A DNA stretch of 64,000 nucleotides from Taudactylus pleione (GCA_031769625.1 JAUIMM010000573.1:1005001-1069000); one strand, 5' to 3'; numbered from the stretch's first letter, positions 48,368 to 60,789 are shown. Notes: generated by a model from the sequence alone, not told the origin. Numbers and translations: made by a program.

Positions 48368-49534
48368 GCATGATAATGTTAACTTAAAAATATGTCAGCC
48401 TTTAAATAAAGTAAAAATACACTATGACTTACCACACTGTCTCTCTGTCACTAACGATGTAGGCTGTAGTTCTTGTCTGACTTCTCTTGCAAGGTCTTCT
48501 TGTTGTCAGTGCTGTGGATGCCTCAGGAGGTAGAAAGGAGGGTGTCTGCACCCAGCCATTCTCAGTCCCTCATCACCTTCCTAAAATTCAGCCTCCCATC
48601 ACCATCCTCAGCCCAGATGGCTATTTAATCATCATATTATTAAAAGTATTTGAGTTCCAATGATACTGTGTGGGAGTCGTTATTTATAAAGCAGTGCAGC
48701 ATTCATTTCACTACTGCACAGCATGGTTTATACTGTACCTGATGTTGCCATAACTTTTACAGTGAAACAAAAATAATCTTCCCTTTATCCCTGCTACACA
48801 CCAGTGGCTAACACAGGATTTCTAGAGGAGGGTTTCCAAATTCTTGATTTTAAAGCAATTGTGGCCAATCCATGAAGAGGGCATAATCAGCACTTAACCA
48901 GCTATAATATACGTCACACAGTATATGTAATAATTCTGACATATACAGGACCATCAATCACAGTATGCTTTATATGCGGAGGCAGGGCCATCCTGTCTGA
49001 GCTGAATGTTTTTATTTCAGATGTGGACTTCATTTCAATTCATTTGAGCAAGTTCGGGAATCTGTATTAATAATTGACCCTATAGATGGTCTATATCAGT
49101 GCATTTTTCCGAATCTACTAGTTGGTGCACAAGTATGGTGCACAAGTATATTCATTACTGGCTGACACATTTTAAAAGACCAACAGGTGGTGCTAACTAT
49201 TTTATTTAATTTGTGACACTGAGGGGATCTTAAAAACATGCAACTTCTGATGGCATAGGTTCTATTTGGTAGTGTTGGACATGTGCATAGGTGGTAGTAG
49301 TTACACCCATGTGTACAACAAGTCATACCCCTTAGGTGGTGTCAAAGTGTTACATGTGTCATCTCTGCAAGGAAGCTGCTTACACCGGCTCTTGTGGATG
49401 CATCTATATGATCGCTGGAAATATGCTGGGACCAGAGATTGGGCATTTGTGTAATAAATGAGTAAAAAAAGTTTGAGTGTCTTTGCAGTAGGGTCTGTCT
49501 GGACCAGCATGAAAAACCTGCCTCTATAAAAACT
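48368..49534. other. Unannotated stretch
   Basis: No gene or repeat boundary recognised. Confidence 0.45.
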
Positions 49535-49815
49535 ATTTAAGGATGTAAGCTCTTACGAGCAGGGCCCTCTACCCTCTTGTGCTTCGCCTTACTTTACTTT
49601 CATCTACTTCTTACTGTCCACTAGGGCAATTAACACTTAGTTGATTATGCTCTGCTGCTTATGTGGGTGTTATGGTCAGTAATATAGCAATGTATATTAT
49701 CCATGTCCTCGTCCTGTATTGTATTGTACTGTAGGTCGCTGGTCACCTATTTGTTTATGTACTTTGTAAGACGCTGCAAAATATTTGTGGCACCATATAA
49801 AAAAATTATAATAGC
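49535..49815 (+). mobile_element. LINE 3' end (L2-like family), second copy
   Basis: Matches the complement of 43060-43360: AGCTCTTACGAGCAGGGCCC, ATCTACTTCTTAC, GTGGGTGTTATGGT, TTTGTTTATGTACTTTGTAA, then GGCACCATATAA and an A-rich end. Confidence 0.8.
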
Positions 49816-52398
49816 AATAGGTGTTAAGTCATTGGTCTTCCTGCAGTCACATTGGTACCTAACTCATGTACCTTGTTCATATGTGCTCTTATTGTGAATA
49901 CCTGTTATAGTAAGAAAGTATTGGTGCAGTACGTTGCAGCAATACCATAAAAAGGAGGAACCCTTGACAGGGGCACAAATTTTAAATGTACGTGAATAGT
50001 TTAAAAGGTAAAATATAATGTTTAATATATTGTATTAAAATTAAAATAGGGTATCAGAAAGATAGGCGAAGAGCACAATCACAAAAATAGAAGAAATACA
50101 AAAGTAGAAAAAATACAAATATGTAATAACAATTTTAAAGAAATACTTTCACATGTTATGAAACACAGACAATGTTTTTAAATAATAGTAAAGGAAAATG
50201 TGGCAGAGATCATACCTTTTCCCAGCTTGATGAAGATATCTATATCTTATATACACTTAAAAACACATAAAATTTTAAGTTTTTCTCTCTACTACTGTAT
50301 TTTCAGAATTTTTATAACTTTTTTCTTTATTTTTTAGTTATTTCTTAGTTTTTTTTAACCCACTCCATCTTTGCTTAGTTATCTCCATTTTTGTATATGG
50401 TATTTTCCACTCAAGGCCATCCCTGACACTATACTAGCTCTCATCCACTATGTTTTCACACTTTTACTACTTTTTATCATATTTTCTATCTTCCATCCTT
50501 TTTTTGTTTATTTACTATACTTTACTATATATGGTTGCATCACTTAATAATGCTCTATCCTTATTCCCCTTAAGTTTCACTTTTTTTCCCACAATCCACA
50601 ACCCATTACACAAGAGGACAAGACCACATTGCAGGTTGCAATTTGTTTGAACTCCATCTTTCACATATACATTTCTCGCCTTATTGATGATCTATTTTCC
50701 CTCCAACAGAATTAAGACAGTTCTCCCACCACCCCTCTTGTTTATCGTCACACTAACACATCCACCCCCTCCCAATTTGGGGATACCCTTTTTATATATA
50801 TCTTTTATACAGATATTATTTATGAATTATTCTCTTATTAATAAAATTATCATTCTTCTTCCTACCTTTCTACAGATATTTTTATTGAGACATCACAAGT
50901 GCATCCTCCATTATCCCAATGATATTAGCACAATTAGTACAATCTACCACTATTTAAATTGTATCCTGTCACACGTTTAGCTTGCTGGTGTATTTTTAAG
51001 ACACTTACCACTAATATCCCTTTCAGATATGAGAGCTGGGAAATTGCTGGGTCTATCAACCTGGCAATTTCCCGAGTCTCAGCCCAACCCCAGTAAAGAG
51101 CAGGATCGGGGATCTGGGCCCTCGTCCCGGGTTGTTTGCATTCACACTTACCTAAATCCTGGATCGATGCGCGTTCACGTGCAAAATCCCGGGATTTAGA
51201 TGTAAGTGTGAAAGGGGTATAAGTGTGAATGTTCCAATAGTTTTATTTTATTTTTCAACATGGCTCATCATCTACATATTTGGTTTCCACATTATTATAC
51301 TATATTCCCCATTCACTTTATTCTACTTTAAACATGTTCCCAGGTTCATATTTCACATCCTCATACATATATGAGCTTATTCACACAAATGTGCCCTATA
51401 CCCTCACTTGTAGACACACAAGTGCACGTATGGCATAGTTTGTCACAGAGATTAATTTAATTTGACCAACTCCTATATCTCTGTCATTTTCTTTCTTCAC
51501 TTCTTCCCTTATTCCCTTTGTCTCGACCTAATATGTCTCTCTATATATAAATCATCCAAACTAAACTTTTCATTTACATGCTGTTTATAGTTAGTTTTAT
51601 AATTACTTTTATATACTGTATTAGAATTCTGTTATTGACCTATCATACCTTTTGACCTAGTTACTGCTCCCCTATTCTATACTTTTCTAGTGGTCAAAGC
51701 CCAATATACATTATTGTTCTCTAATATACTTAATCCAGTTACAATAATGATCTATGTACAACATAGTACTGCATGTAGTACTGCTGAGTGCTCCTTTTTA
51801 ATAGTATTTAATTATGTTTTATGGTCTCATTTGAATATACTTACAACACATTACTAATTATCTTTATTTGTATAGAGTCCAATTCCCGGTGACTCTCTAA
51901 CTATCATCACGCTAGCAACTCGCATTACTAGTACAATTAACTTTAACTTATTATCTTGAACATGCCCACATGCGCAATCAGCACTCTTATTGGTCCAGGG
52001 ATCCATGGTCTAGATTGGTCAATCACCACAGTATCCACGATGATTGATCCCCTGATTGAACTTAAGTTGGGACCAATAGAGGAGCGGACTAGGCTGATAC
52101 TGGTAGACAAGCTCACACTGGAAGTACAGTATGTCCCATTGGGAACACTTACACAGCTAAGGAGTGACACACACTCACTAGCACATTGACATACACAGGT
52201 ATTTCTCTACCTCCTCATCCGGTCCAACGGTGGAACCCTGCAATGCCTAGCAACAGGAACCATGTTGGCTAACAAGTTAAGGGAAATCTGAAGTGATCTG
52301 TTTTTCTTCTACTGTAATTCCTACTCACTTAACCCCTGAATTGCAAATATACTGCATACTGGCACACAAAAATTCCAGTGGTTTAGCATTGCAACTAT
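49816..52398. other. AT- and pyrimidine-rich unannotated stretch
   Basis: Mostly AT-rich sequence with T-rich patches (50280-50900). A repeat with ends TATCCCTTTCAGATATGAG and complement of ...GTGTGAAAGGGGTATA lies at about 51018-51221. Nothing else recognised. Confidence 0.45.
51018..51221. mobile_element. Possible MITE with CCCTTTCA ends
   Basis: Inverted ends (TATCCCTTTCAGAT and GTGTGAAAGGGGTATA) and internal complementary pieces such as GGGAAATTGC/GGCAATTTCC. Target duplication not resolved. Confidence 0.5.
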
Positions 52399-52516
52399 GG
52401 GCCTGATTCATTACGGATTACAAGTGCGATTATGCATAGTGATCGCAGAGATTAGCATATTTTTGCAGCGGATCTGCGTGCATAATCGCAGCTGCAATCC
52501 GATATGAATCAAGCCC
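52399..52516. mobile_element. Short MITE with GGGCCTGATTCA ends
   Basis: TAT at 52396-52398 and 52517-52519; ends GGGCCTGATTCATTACGG and complement of ...ATATGAATCAAGCCC. 118 bases. Terminal motif and TAT target match the larger family. Confidence 0.8.
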
Positions 52517-53629
52517 TATACTATCTCCTGCTCATCTACACACAGTTTCACATGAAATTACAGAGATGTCTATATCTCATATACAGATGTGTCCATGATC
52601 ATCCTTGCTGTAGTTGCAGTAAACATGTGTCCTAGTTGTGGCACTAAACGAGCGTGGGTTGGCATGGTAAGGCATTGTAAGGCGCAAGAGGATCCCTGGC
52701 ATGCAGTACATAGTTTTACCATTGCTGGGTGGTGATTGCTCCACTAAAGAAAACTAACGTGCTGTATAATACAACAGTGAATGCATATGGCACTACAATA
52801 TACAATAGTAAGCCCTAGCAGGCAGGCCAATCATATACAGTACTGCCCAGTGTAAACAAACTTTTTAATATACTGTATTAATACTGCATGGTGGGCTATT
52901 TTATCAGAGACTGCCCATCGATACCTTGTGCTGTGCAAGTGCCTAGTGGCAATTTGGCCAGTGATGCGTGACACTGACACAGTGCTTACATGCCTTATAA
53001 ATGAAGAGTGGGGTTGAGGGGCGCTCTATGAAATTACCACTCAACTACAAAAGAAGAAAAAGGTCTGTTTAGATTAAACACTGCTGGTCCGACTTTGTAT
53101 AACTGCAGTTATCCAATTACTTAAAGTCGCACACACAGTGTAATTCACACAAAAAAGTAAATGTAAGATTGGGAAACACACCAAAATAACAAAAATATTC
53201 ACTACAATCAGTGACATCACTATGTCACTGCAGGTGTGCAGCACCTTTCTATGTGACTACCTTGGGCTAGTGACATGGTCAATGCTTAAAACAGCCTCCC
53301 GAAAGCATCTAGCAAGCGGGTCTGAACCGAGCCCTCAGTTCCTTACCTCTACTCTCAATTAGGGGAGGATGGTTGCTACTGTCAGCTGCCGGCTGCTTAT
53401 ACACAAAGGTGTAATAATGCATAACAGGTTGCCCGCCTTTTTGCTTTAGTGAACTGATATGGATGTCCTGGGGGACGGGCTGAATGAAAACATACAGTAC
53501 ACTGAAATTCAATAAAATGAGGTTCTGACACTTGTAGTGTCGTGTATCCCCTGTCTGTTAAACTGCTACAGTAGGCAGTGAAGAGCAAGTCATAGACAAC
53601 AGGTGTGAAGCATTTTTCCAGTAGGCTCC

Positions 53630-53705
53630 ATGGGTTAGTTATTAAAGTGAATGATTAACATCGCCATCACCTTGGGTTCAATCCCCAGTAAGGCCAGGGG
53701 CATTA
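53630..53705 (+). repeat. Possible tRNA-derived SINE remnant
   Basis: GGTTCAATCCC at 53675-53685 is a perfect polymerase III B box, preceded by CATCGCCATCACCTTG and a weak A-box-like GGTTAGTTATTAAAGTG. No folded tRNA cloverleaf, so a SINE head is likelier than a tRNA gene. Confidence 0.4.
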
Positions 53706-53845
53706 AGCAATGTGTTTTCATAATCAATATTATTTTATCTACAGTATATATTTTTTCAATTTAACCTTTACTAACATTATGTATCTGCACATTGTCCTGC
53801 AAGCACCTAGAGGCAATTTCGGCAGTGATGTCTAGCACTCACATA

Positions 53846-54342
53846 GGGGCCCATTTATCAATGATCGCTTTTGCAATGCGATCAGGGCATGGCAGTGCCG
53901 CCCATGATCGCATTGCAAAATGCGATCCTATTACCTGGATGTATCATCCGGGACATGCAGGGACATGGGCTCCAAAAGGAACCCGTCCCTGCGATGTCTC
54001 CGGAGAGCTGCCAGCCAGTGCAGGGGGTGATGCGCATGTGCAGTCTCCTGGACTGCACATCAGGGGACTGCACATGCACATCCGCCAAAGCCGGGGAAGG
54101 TTCCAGCGGATCTCTCTGCGGACTAATAGTGCGCGGTGTAGCCCATAGGCTACAGCGGCTAATGCCATCTTCAGATTGCGTTAGCTGCTGAGGCCAATAT
54201 CTAGAAACCAATGGGGGATGTGGCTGCCAGTGGTAATGGAGGGATCACTGCAAGTATCGAAGACACCTTCTGCGGTCCCTCCTTAATACATCTGGGTGTT
54301 TTGGGAGATTATACCTCAAATACACTTTGATAAATGGGCCCC
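53846..54342. mobile_element. MITE with GGGGCCCATTTATCA ends
   Basis: ATA at 53843-53845 and 54343-54345; ends GGGGCCCATTTATCAA and complement of ...TTTGATAAATGGGCCCC. 497 bases, no coding domain. Confidence 0.85.
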
Positions 54343-55335
54343 ATAGTGCTGACATGTCTTACAAATAAACGGTGTGGTTGAGAGGCGCTCTATGAAATCA
54401 TCACTCATTTGCAAGTCTCAGCACAGAAAAAGGTCTGTATATACACTGCTTGAGCAATTTGTGCAGCAAACTGCTGTAGCAGCAATATCTGGCTAATGGC
54501 AAATACTGAAAGTTGAATGCAAAGAGTAATTGACACAGAAAAGTAAATGCAGGGTTGGTAAACACAACAATATAAAAAATATTATTTTTGTATTACATAA
54601 TATTGATGAATGTTGGGGGTGGATAAGGGCTGGCTACAGTATGAAATCACTGGAGCGGGAGCGGGTAGCGTGATAAAATTACAATCTTGGTGTGCCCTGT
54701 AGGTCTCTTCCCCAAAGCAAGCATGAGCCTTTCATTAATATAATAAAGGACATGTTTTGTTAGTCATCTAAGTGACAGTCTATGAAATCACCATCAGTGA
54801 TCTAAAGTACAAGTCAGGTGGTTGGGGGTTGGGGTGAAGGCTGCTTATGAAATCAACCGAACAGCAGTCAGCTCAAGGTCTCAGCACGATAACACCTCAT
54901 TTTATTAAAGGCTGCCTGTGCAATTACTTGTGCTGTAAAAAGGAGAGGAAATCATAATGACCATTGGTAGGGTACTCCTGTAAAATAGTATAGTTTCACA
55001 CCATACCCAGCCTTAATTTCTATGCAATGCCACAGTGATAGCTTTGACGCTAGCCACTATAGACATTGTCACTAGCAGCTTGCTTAACATGATGTTAATC
55101 ACCTAGCAGATTGCTTAACATGACACTAATCAACTACACAACTACAGTGGTGTAAAGCCACACTTTCAGTTTGCAATAAAAGGAGAAGAATTCATGTTGA
55201 ACATTGGTAGGGTACTGCTGCTTAACTTACTGCAAAATACTGTAGCTCCATACCATTCCCCACCCTTCATTTCTATGCAATGACTTAGAAATTATGGGCA
55301 TACTGTATAACATGTAAACTAATGGCTACTAGAAC

Positions 55336-55518
55336 GGGGATCTATTTACTAAGCTTTGGCTGGGGATAATGTAGACAGAGATAAAGTACCAGCCAACCAG
55401 CTCCTAACTGTCAATTTTCAAACACAGCCTGTGACATGGCAGTTAGGAGCTGATTGGCTGGTACTTTATCTCTGTCAACTTTATCCTTCTCCAAGGCTTA
55501 GTACATACACTAGATCCC
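55336..55518. mobile_element. Fold-back MITE (copy 3)
   Basis: Best-preserved copy: GATAAAGTACCAGCCAACCAG and CTGATTGGCTGGTACTTTATC form long arms around CACAGCCTGTGACATGGCAG. Confidence 0.8.
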
Positions 55519-56089
55519 ATAGTCCCTAAGTTTTACAACAGCCATATCCCTAGTCACACAAAGAGAGCAGCAGCACATATATTACATGCATGCCGTTGGT
55601 GGTTGGCTCCCTCAAGGCTCTTAAACTGCATACCGAATTGTTTCTCAAATTCAGTCCTCATGAACTCTAACAGTTCTGTTTCCAGATCTCCCAGCTGTGG
55701 CTCAGGTGTACAGTACCAAGTAAACATTCACAAGTCATGTACTGGGAATGAGAAAAAAAATTGAGTTGAGCCAATAATAAACAGATGGTCATGGGAGTGC
55801 TAACCAACTACAGTCGTGTTCAACGATATGCAACGAACTAGATACCAGTTTGTTGACACAAAATACAGTATGTAAGGATGTGGTTGCATTGGTAATGAGC
55901 ATGTAAATTTAAAACAAAAATAACAGGTGTGAATACTGGCCATAATTATAGCCACAGGCTTGAACTCAGTAATATTAAATTAGCTCTGAAGATATTTTTT
56001 TCTTCCTTTTTCCTCAACAAGCCTAAAACTGGGACTGAAATGCCAGATCTTAAGCTTTGTTTAAACAGAATGTAGTCAGGAAGCCGACA
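55519..56089. other. Unannotated stretch
   Basis: Nothing recognised before the large hAT element. Confidence 0.45.
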
Positions 56090-56731
56090 GTCTAAATTAG
56101 GGGTGTGCACCGGCCACTTTTCGTGTTTTGTGTTTTGGTTTTGGATCTGGATCTTTCTTCGTGTTTTGGATCTGGATTGGTTTTGCCAAAACCACCCTTC
56201 CGTGTTTTGGGTTCTGGGTTTTGTGTTTTGGATCTGTATTTTTTTTAAAAAAAGCAAAAAAACAGCTAAAATCACAGAATTTGTGGGTTTTTCTGCTCCT
56301 ATGCTATTATTAACCTCAATAACCTTCATTTCCACTCATTTCCAGTCTATTCTGAACACCTCACACCTCACAATATTGTTTTTATGGCCAAAAGGTTGCA
56401 CCGAGGTAGCTGGATGACTATGCTAAGTGACACGAGTGGGCGGCACAAACACGTGGCCCATCTAGGAGTGACACTGCAGTGGCAGACAGGATGGCAGTTT
56501 GAAAAACTAGGCCCCAAACAGTACATACTGCAAAGAAAAAAAAGAGGTGCAAGATGGAATTGTCCTTGGGCCCTCCCACCCACCCTTATGTTCTATAAAT
56601 AGGACATGCACACTTAACAAACCAATCATTTCAGCGCCAGGGTCTGCCACATGACTGTGGCTGAAATGATTGGTTCATTTGGGCCCCCATAAAACAAGCT
56701 GACAATTAATGTGTCCCTGCACAAACTGGTT

Positions 56732-57757
56732 CTACGGAGGCAAGATGTCGTCCTCATCCTCCTCATCCACCGATTCCTTGGATAAAACAGGAAAAAGGTA
56801 TTTAGGTGACCCTGGACTGCTTACATTCTGAGCCAAAGTTTCTGAACTTGACAGTAACTTTTTATGAACGCGCTGCAGGTGCCGTATAAGGGAGGATGTT
56901 CCTAGGTGGTTAACGTCCCTACCCCTACTTATTTCACCTTTACATATGGTACATATGGCAAGACAGTTGTTGTCCGGATTTGGATAGAAATATTGCCAGA
57001 CCAAAGAGGCGGAATGTTTGGTCTTCTGCCCAGGCATGACCGTGATGGGCTTTTTCATCCCACGGACAACAACTGTCTCCCCCGGAGCCTGATTTAAACA
57101 AACCACATCACCATCAGAATCCTCCTCGCCAACTTCCTCCTCAGCGCCAGTTACACCAGTATCCTCATCCTGTTGTACTTCAACAGTGACATCTTCAATT
57201 TGCATATCAGCAAGTGGACTGTGGGTGCTCCTTTCAGCCCTTGCAGGGGGCGTGCAAATGGTGGAAAGAGCCACCTCTTCCCGTCCAGTGCTGGGAAGGT
57301 CAGGCATCGCAACCGCCACCACACTTGGACTCTCCTTGGGGATTTGTGATATCTTCTTAGAACGCACAGTTCTTCGCTGTGCTTTTGCCAGCTTAACTCG
57401 TTTGATTTTTTTAGCGGGAGGAGGGCTTCCATCGTCATGTGAAGCTGAACCACTAGTCATGAACATAGGGAAAGACCTTAGCCGTTCCTTGCCACTCCGT
57501 GTCGTAAATGGCTTATTGGCAAGTTTACGTTTCTCTTCAGATGATTTAAATGTTTTTTTCAAAGTCATTTTCCTGAACTTTGTCATTTGGGATTGTATGT
57601 GCCCTCTACTATGACATTGGGCATCGGCCTTGGCAGACGACGTTGATGGCATGTTATCGTCTATGTCATGACTAGTGGCAGCAGCTTCAGCACTAGGAGG
57701 AAGTGGTTCTTGATCTTTCCCTATTTTATTTTTATCGGAGAAAGTTTGGTCCTCCAT
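56732..57757 (-). CDS. BED zinc-finger protein of the hAT element, 341 residues
   Basis: An uninterrupted frame. The BED finger occupies about residues 249-300 (SLVWQYFYP, C269-x2-C272, H293-x4-H298), the DNA-binding module found at the start of many hAT transposases. The preceding 245 residues are low-complexity: a basic region at 115-135 (AKKIKRVKLAKAQRR) that could act as a nuclear signal, and an acidic stretch at 206-217. The tail ends DEEDEDD. A normal hAT transposase would continue for several hundred residues with the RNase H-like and hATC domains; here a stop follows 41 residues after the finger. It could be a DNA-binding protein without catalysis or a first exon whose partners are lost. 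The intact frame suggests youth or selection. Confidence 0.8.
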   Translation of the reverse strand: MEDQTFSDKNKIGKDQEPLPPSAEAAATSHDIDDNMPSTSSAKADAQCHSRGHIQSQMTKFRKMTLKKTFKSSEEKRKLANKPFTTRSGKERLRSFPMFMTSGSASHDDGSPPPAKKIKRVKLAKAQRRTVRSKKISQIPKESPSVVAVAMPDLPSTGREEVALSTICTPPARAERSTHSPLADMQIEDVTVEVQQDEDTGVTGAEEEVGEEDSDGDVVCLNQAPGETVVVRGMKKPITVMPGQKTKHSASLVWQYFYPNPDNNCLAICTICKGEISRGRDVNHLGTSSLIRHLQRVHKKLLSSSETLAQNVSSPGSPKYLFPVLSKESVDEEDEDDILPP

Positions 57758-57767
57758 TTATGTTATA

Positions 57768-58918
57768 TTGATATATACGTGCGGCTAAGGCGCACACAAA
57801 CACAGAAAATTATTTTTTATTTTTGTTGGAGACTAGTGCACTTTGTGGGTTACACCACCCTTTAAGAAATGAGCCAGCCGGCCCTTTACTTATGGGACAC
57901 AGGCGCACGCTTGGCACTACTTTGTTGATGCACGTGCGGCTACTGCGCACACAATTCACAAATACAGAAAATATTTTTTTATTTGGTTTGGAGTGTACTA
58001 TGGGGGTTACAGCACCCTTTAACGGTCAAGACAGCCGGCCCTTTACTTATGACACAGGCGCACGCTTGGCACTACTTTGATGATGCACATGCGGCTACTG
58101 TGCACACAATTCACAAACACAGAAAAAATATTTTATTTGGTTTGGAGTGTACTTTGGGGGTTACAGCACCCTTTAACGGTCAAGCCAGCCGGCCCTTTAC
58201 TTATGACACAGGCGCACGCTTGGCACTACTTTGTTGATGCACGTGCGGATACTGCGCACACAATTCACAAACACAGAAAATATTTTTTTATTTGGTTTGG
58301 AGTGTACTTTGGGTTTACAGCACCCTTTAACAGTCAAGCCAGCTGGCCCTTTACTTATGACACAGGCGCACGCTTGGCACTACTTTGATGATGCACGTGC
58401 GGCTACTGCACACACAATTCACAAACACAGAAAATATTTTTTTATTTGGTTTGGAGTGTACTTTGGGTTTACAGCATCCTTTAACGGTCAAGCCAGCCGG
58501 CCCTTTACTTATGACACAGGCGCACGCTTGGCACTACTTTGTTGATGCACGTGCGGCTACTGCGCACACAATTCACAAACACAGAAAATATTTTTTTATT
58601 TGGTTTGGACTGGAGTGTACTTTGGCGGTTACAGCACCCTTTAATGGTCAAGCCAGGCGGCCCTTTACTTATGACACAGGCGCACGCTTGGCACTACTTT
58701 GTTGATGCACGTGCGGCTACTGCGCACACAATTCACAAACGCAGAAAAAAATTTTTTATTTGGTTTGGAGTGTACTTTGGGGGTTACAGCACCCTTTAAC
58801 GGTCAAGCCAGCTGGCCCTTTACTTATGACACAGGCGCACGCTTGGCACTACTTTGTTGATGCCCGTGCGGCTACTGCGCACACAATTCACAAACACAGA
58901 AAAAATATTTTTTTTTTA
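57768..58918. repeat. 154-bp tandem array, about 7 units
   Basis: CACGCTTGGCACTACTTT recurs at 57906, 58061, 58215, 58369, 58523, 58683 and 58838, giving spacings of 155, 154, 154, 154, 160 and 155. Each unit also has GTGCGGCTACTGCGCACACA and TTATTTGGTTTGGAGTGTAC. Lies just upstream of the BED frame. Confidence 0.95.
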
Positions 58919-58959
58919 GCACTTGGGGGGAGCACCCCTGATGGACAGAGCACCCCCTG

Positions 58960-59215
58960 GACAACACTACAGCACCCCTTTAGGACTGGGACACTGCACA
59001 GGACTTTGGAGTGGACACAGCCCCTATGGAGAACTGACTGCACAACACAGTCCAGCCAGCCCCTATGGACTTTGAAGTAGTGGACACAGCCCCTATTAAC
59101 AACAGCAGCACAGCACAACACAGCCAGCCCCTATGGACTTTGAAGTAGTGGACACAGCCCCTATGGACAACAGCAGCACAGCGCAGCACAGCACAGCACA
59201 GCACAACACTACTCT
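58960..59215. repeat. Short tandem repeats near the hAT end
   Basis: CAGCCCCTATGGACTTTGAA-type units of about 60 bases recur, followed by a CAGCA run. Confidence 0.7.
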
Positions 59216-59485
59216 GCACTACACTACACTACACAGCCCAGCCAGCCCTAACTCCCACCCTCCCTCTTCACTGTCCACAGCCGAGTGAGAAAATGGCGCC
59301 GACGCGGGTACCTTATATAGGATCCAAAACCCGCGAGACTCGGAAGGCGGGATGATGACGTTTTGCCTCGATTTCAGAATCCGAGTCAGGCGGGAAAAGT
59401 CGAGCCTGACTCGGATCGGACTCGGATCGGGGGGGCTCGGGAGGGTTCGGATTTCATAAATCCGAACCCGCTCACCCCTAGTCTA

Positions 59486-59985
59486 AATACTGACTGCCGG
59501 CTTCCCCGCTGTCTAATACCGGCAAAGTACTAATCACATGCATCGAAATCCTGATGCCTGTTATTAGACCTATGCCAGGAGCCCGATGTCTGGCATACCA
59601 AACGAAGGTAAGCTGGGCGCCGGGCATGGACAGCAGCGTGCGGGGGAGGTGGTTATGTTAGGGGCTCCCGGGGGGGATTTAGGTTAGGTTTAGGCTAGGG
59701 GAAGGGGGGGTTAGGGTTAGGTACCCCCTGGGGGAGGTTACAGTTAGGTGCCCCCCCAGGAGACTTAGGTTTAGGCTGTGGGGAAGGGGGCATTAGATTT
59801 AGGCACTTAGAGGGAGGTTAGGGTTAGGCACTTGGGGGGAGGTTAGGGTTAGGCACCCCTAAAGGAGGGTTAGGGTTAGGGGGGGAAATAGGTTAGCGAT
59901 ACCTACCTTAATTAGTGATCGGAATCTTCACCCCTGCCGGGCTTCCGCTGTCATGCGGCCGGTTGTAATACCTACTACACCCGTT
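59486..59985. repeat. Element with TTAGGG-like core (copy D)
   Basis: G-rich core of GGGTTAGGGTTAGGCACC units at about 59640-59890 between arms with ACTGCCGGCTTCCCCGCTG and CCGGGCTTCCGCTGTCATG. The hAT element at 56098 appears inserted in its left arm: GAAGCCGACAGTCTAAAT precedes it. Confidence 0.6.
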
Positions 59986-60789
59986 TAATCACATGGGCCT
60001 GTTATAAACACTACCAACACATTTATTTTCTATACTTATAAGTGGGAACAGATAATCCCTGTTTCATATTTTGTCTGCCACATTATCTTTTACATAATTA
60101 TATTAGTATCTGTTCCAAGCATCATAAGAAAGCAAAAGTAAGTTTTTTTTTTGCAAGAAAATGAAAGGAAAGACATTGAGGAGTTGAAAAAAAAAACACT
60201 TCTTCTAGTTTGGATTACATACTATTAAATACAAAATCAGATAAAAAAACAAAATTACCGTAGCATGTACTTGCTCTTGTTAGTACGCACAAAAGATTAA
60301 GAGGCCTGTCTATTTCCACAGTCATATTTTTAATTTGGGTGATTTTGAAAAATATTGCCAAAACAGCTCTATACAGTATACACAATATGTATGCAGTAAT
60401 AGCAATTCACCAATATGCTAAGACTGTCTACGTGCCTCCTAAATAGTTTCTATTCTAAATTGGGATAAATTGAGCCCACCCCTGATCCATCAAGCATGCT
60501 GACTTTTGTATGAAGCAACTTGAAGATGCCTACAAGTTGGTAGATGCATAGCAGATGTGAACGATGAGGTTAATCCACACTTCGATTCAAAACCAGAGTA
60601 GGTTTTATTGAAGATAATAGGATACCGGTGATAGAAGATAAACAGCAGTCCATATGATAAGGTAGTAGTTGTAATCTCTCTTGGGCTAAACCATATAACA
60701 CTCTGATGCTCCAAAAACACACTGACAGGCTTGGACACACAGACCCTTTTATAGAGCTAAGTAAACATATAGTCCATATCTAGCAACAC
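59986..60789. other. Unannotated stretch, possibly copia 3' sequence
   Basis: No match. The part from 60480 to 60790 might be LTR sequence of the adjoining copia relic, but no terminal repeat pair was found. Confidence 0.35.

Larger units (their letters stand above)
52860..55300. repeat. Decayed local tandem duplications
   Basis: Segments recur in the same order: GCCTAGTGGCAATTTGGCC at 52949 and GCCTAGAGGCAATTTCGGC at 53805; GGGGCGCTCTATGAAAT near 53019 and GAGGCGCTCTATGAAAT near 54382; AGAAAAAGGTCTGT at 53055 and 54426; ACATTGGTAGGGTACT near 54961 and 55202. A MITE at 53846 is inserted in one copy. Confidence 0.65.
56098..59480 (-). mobile_element. 3.4-kb hAT element encoding a BED-finger protein
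   Basis: Perfect 8-base duplication GTCTAAAT at 56090-56097 and 59481-59488; ends TAGGGGTGTGCACC and complement of ...CCCGCTCACCCCTA. Contents on the - strand: a BED-finger reading frame, preceded by a 154-bp tandem array and GC-rich terminal sequence. No hAT catalytic or dimerisation domain was seen, so it cannot be fully autonomous as it stands. Confidence 0.9.

Noticed and set aside
53792..54211. Cysteine-rich open frames of about 110 codons
   Set aside because: They lie within the MITE at 53846-54342 and run on both strands because the element is partly palindromic.
57768..58918. CRISPR-like array
   Set aside because: Units are contiguous 154-bp repeats without variable spacers, in a vertebrate transposon.
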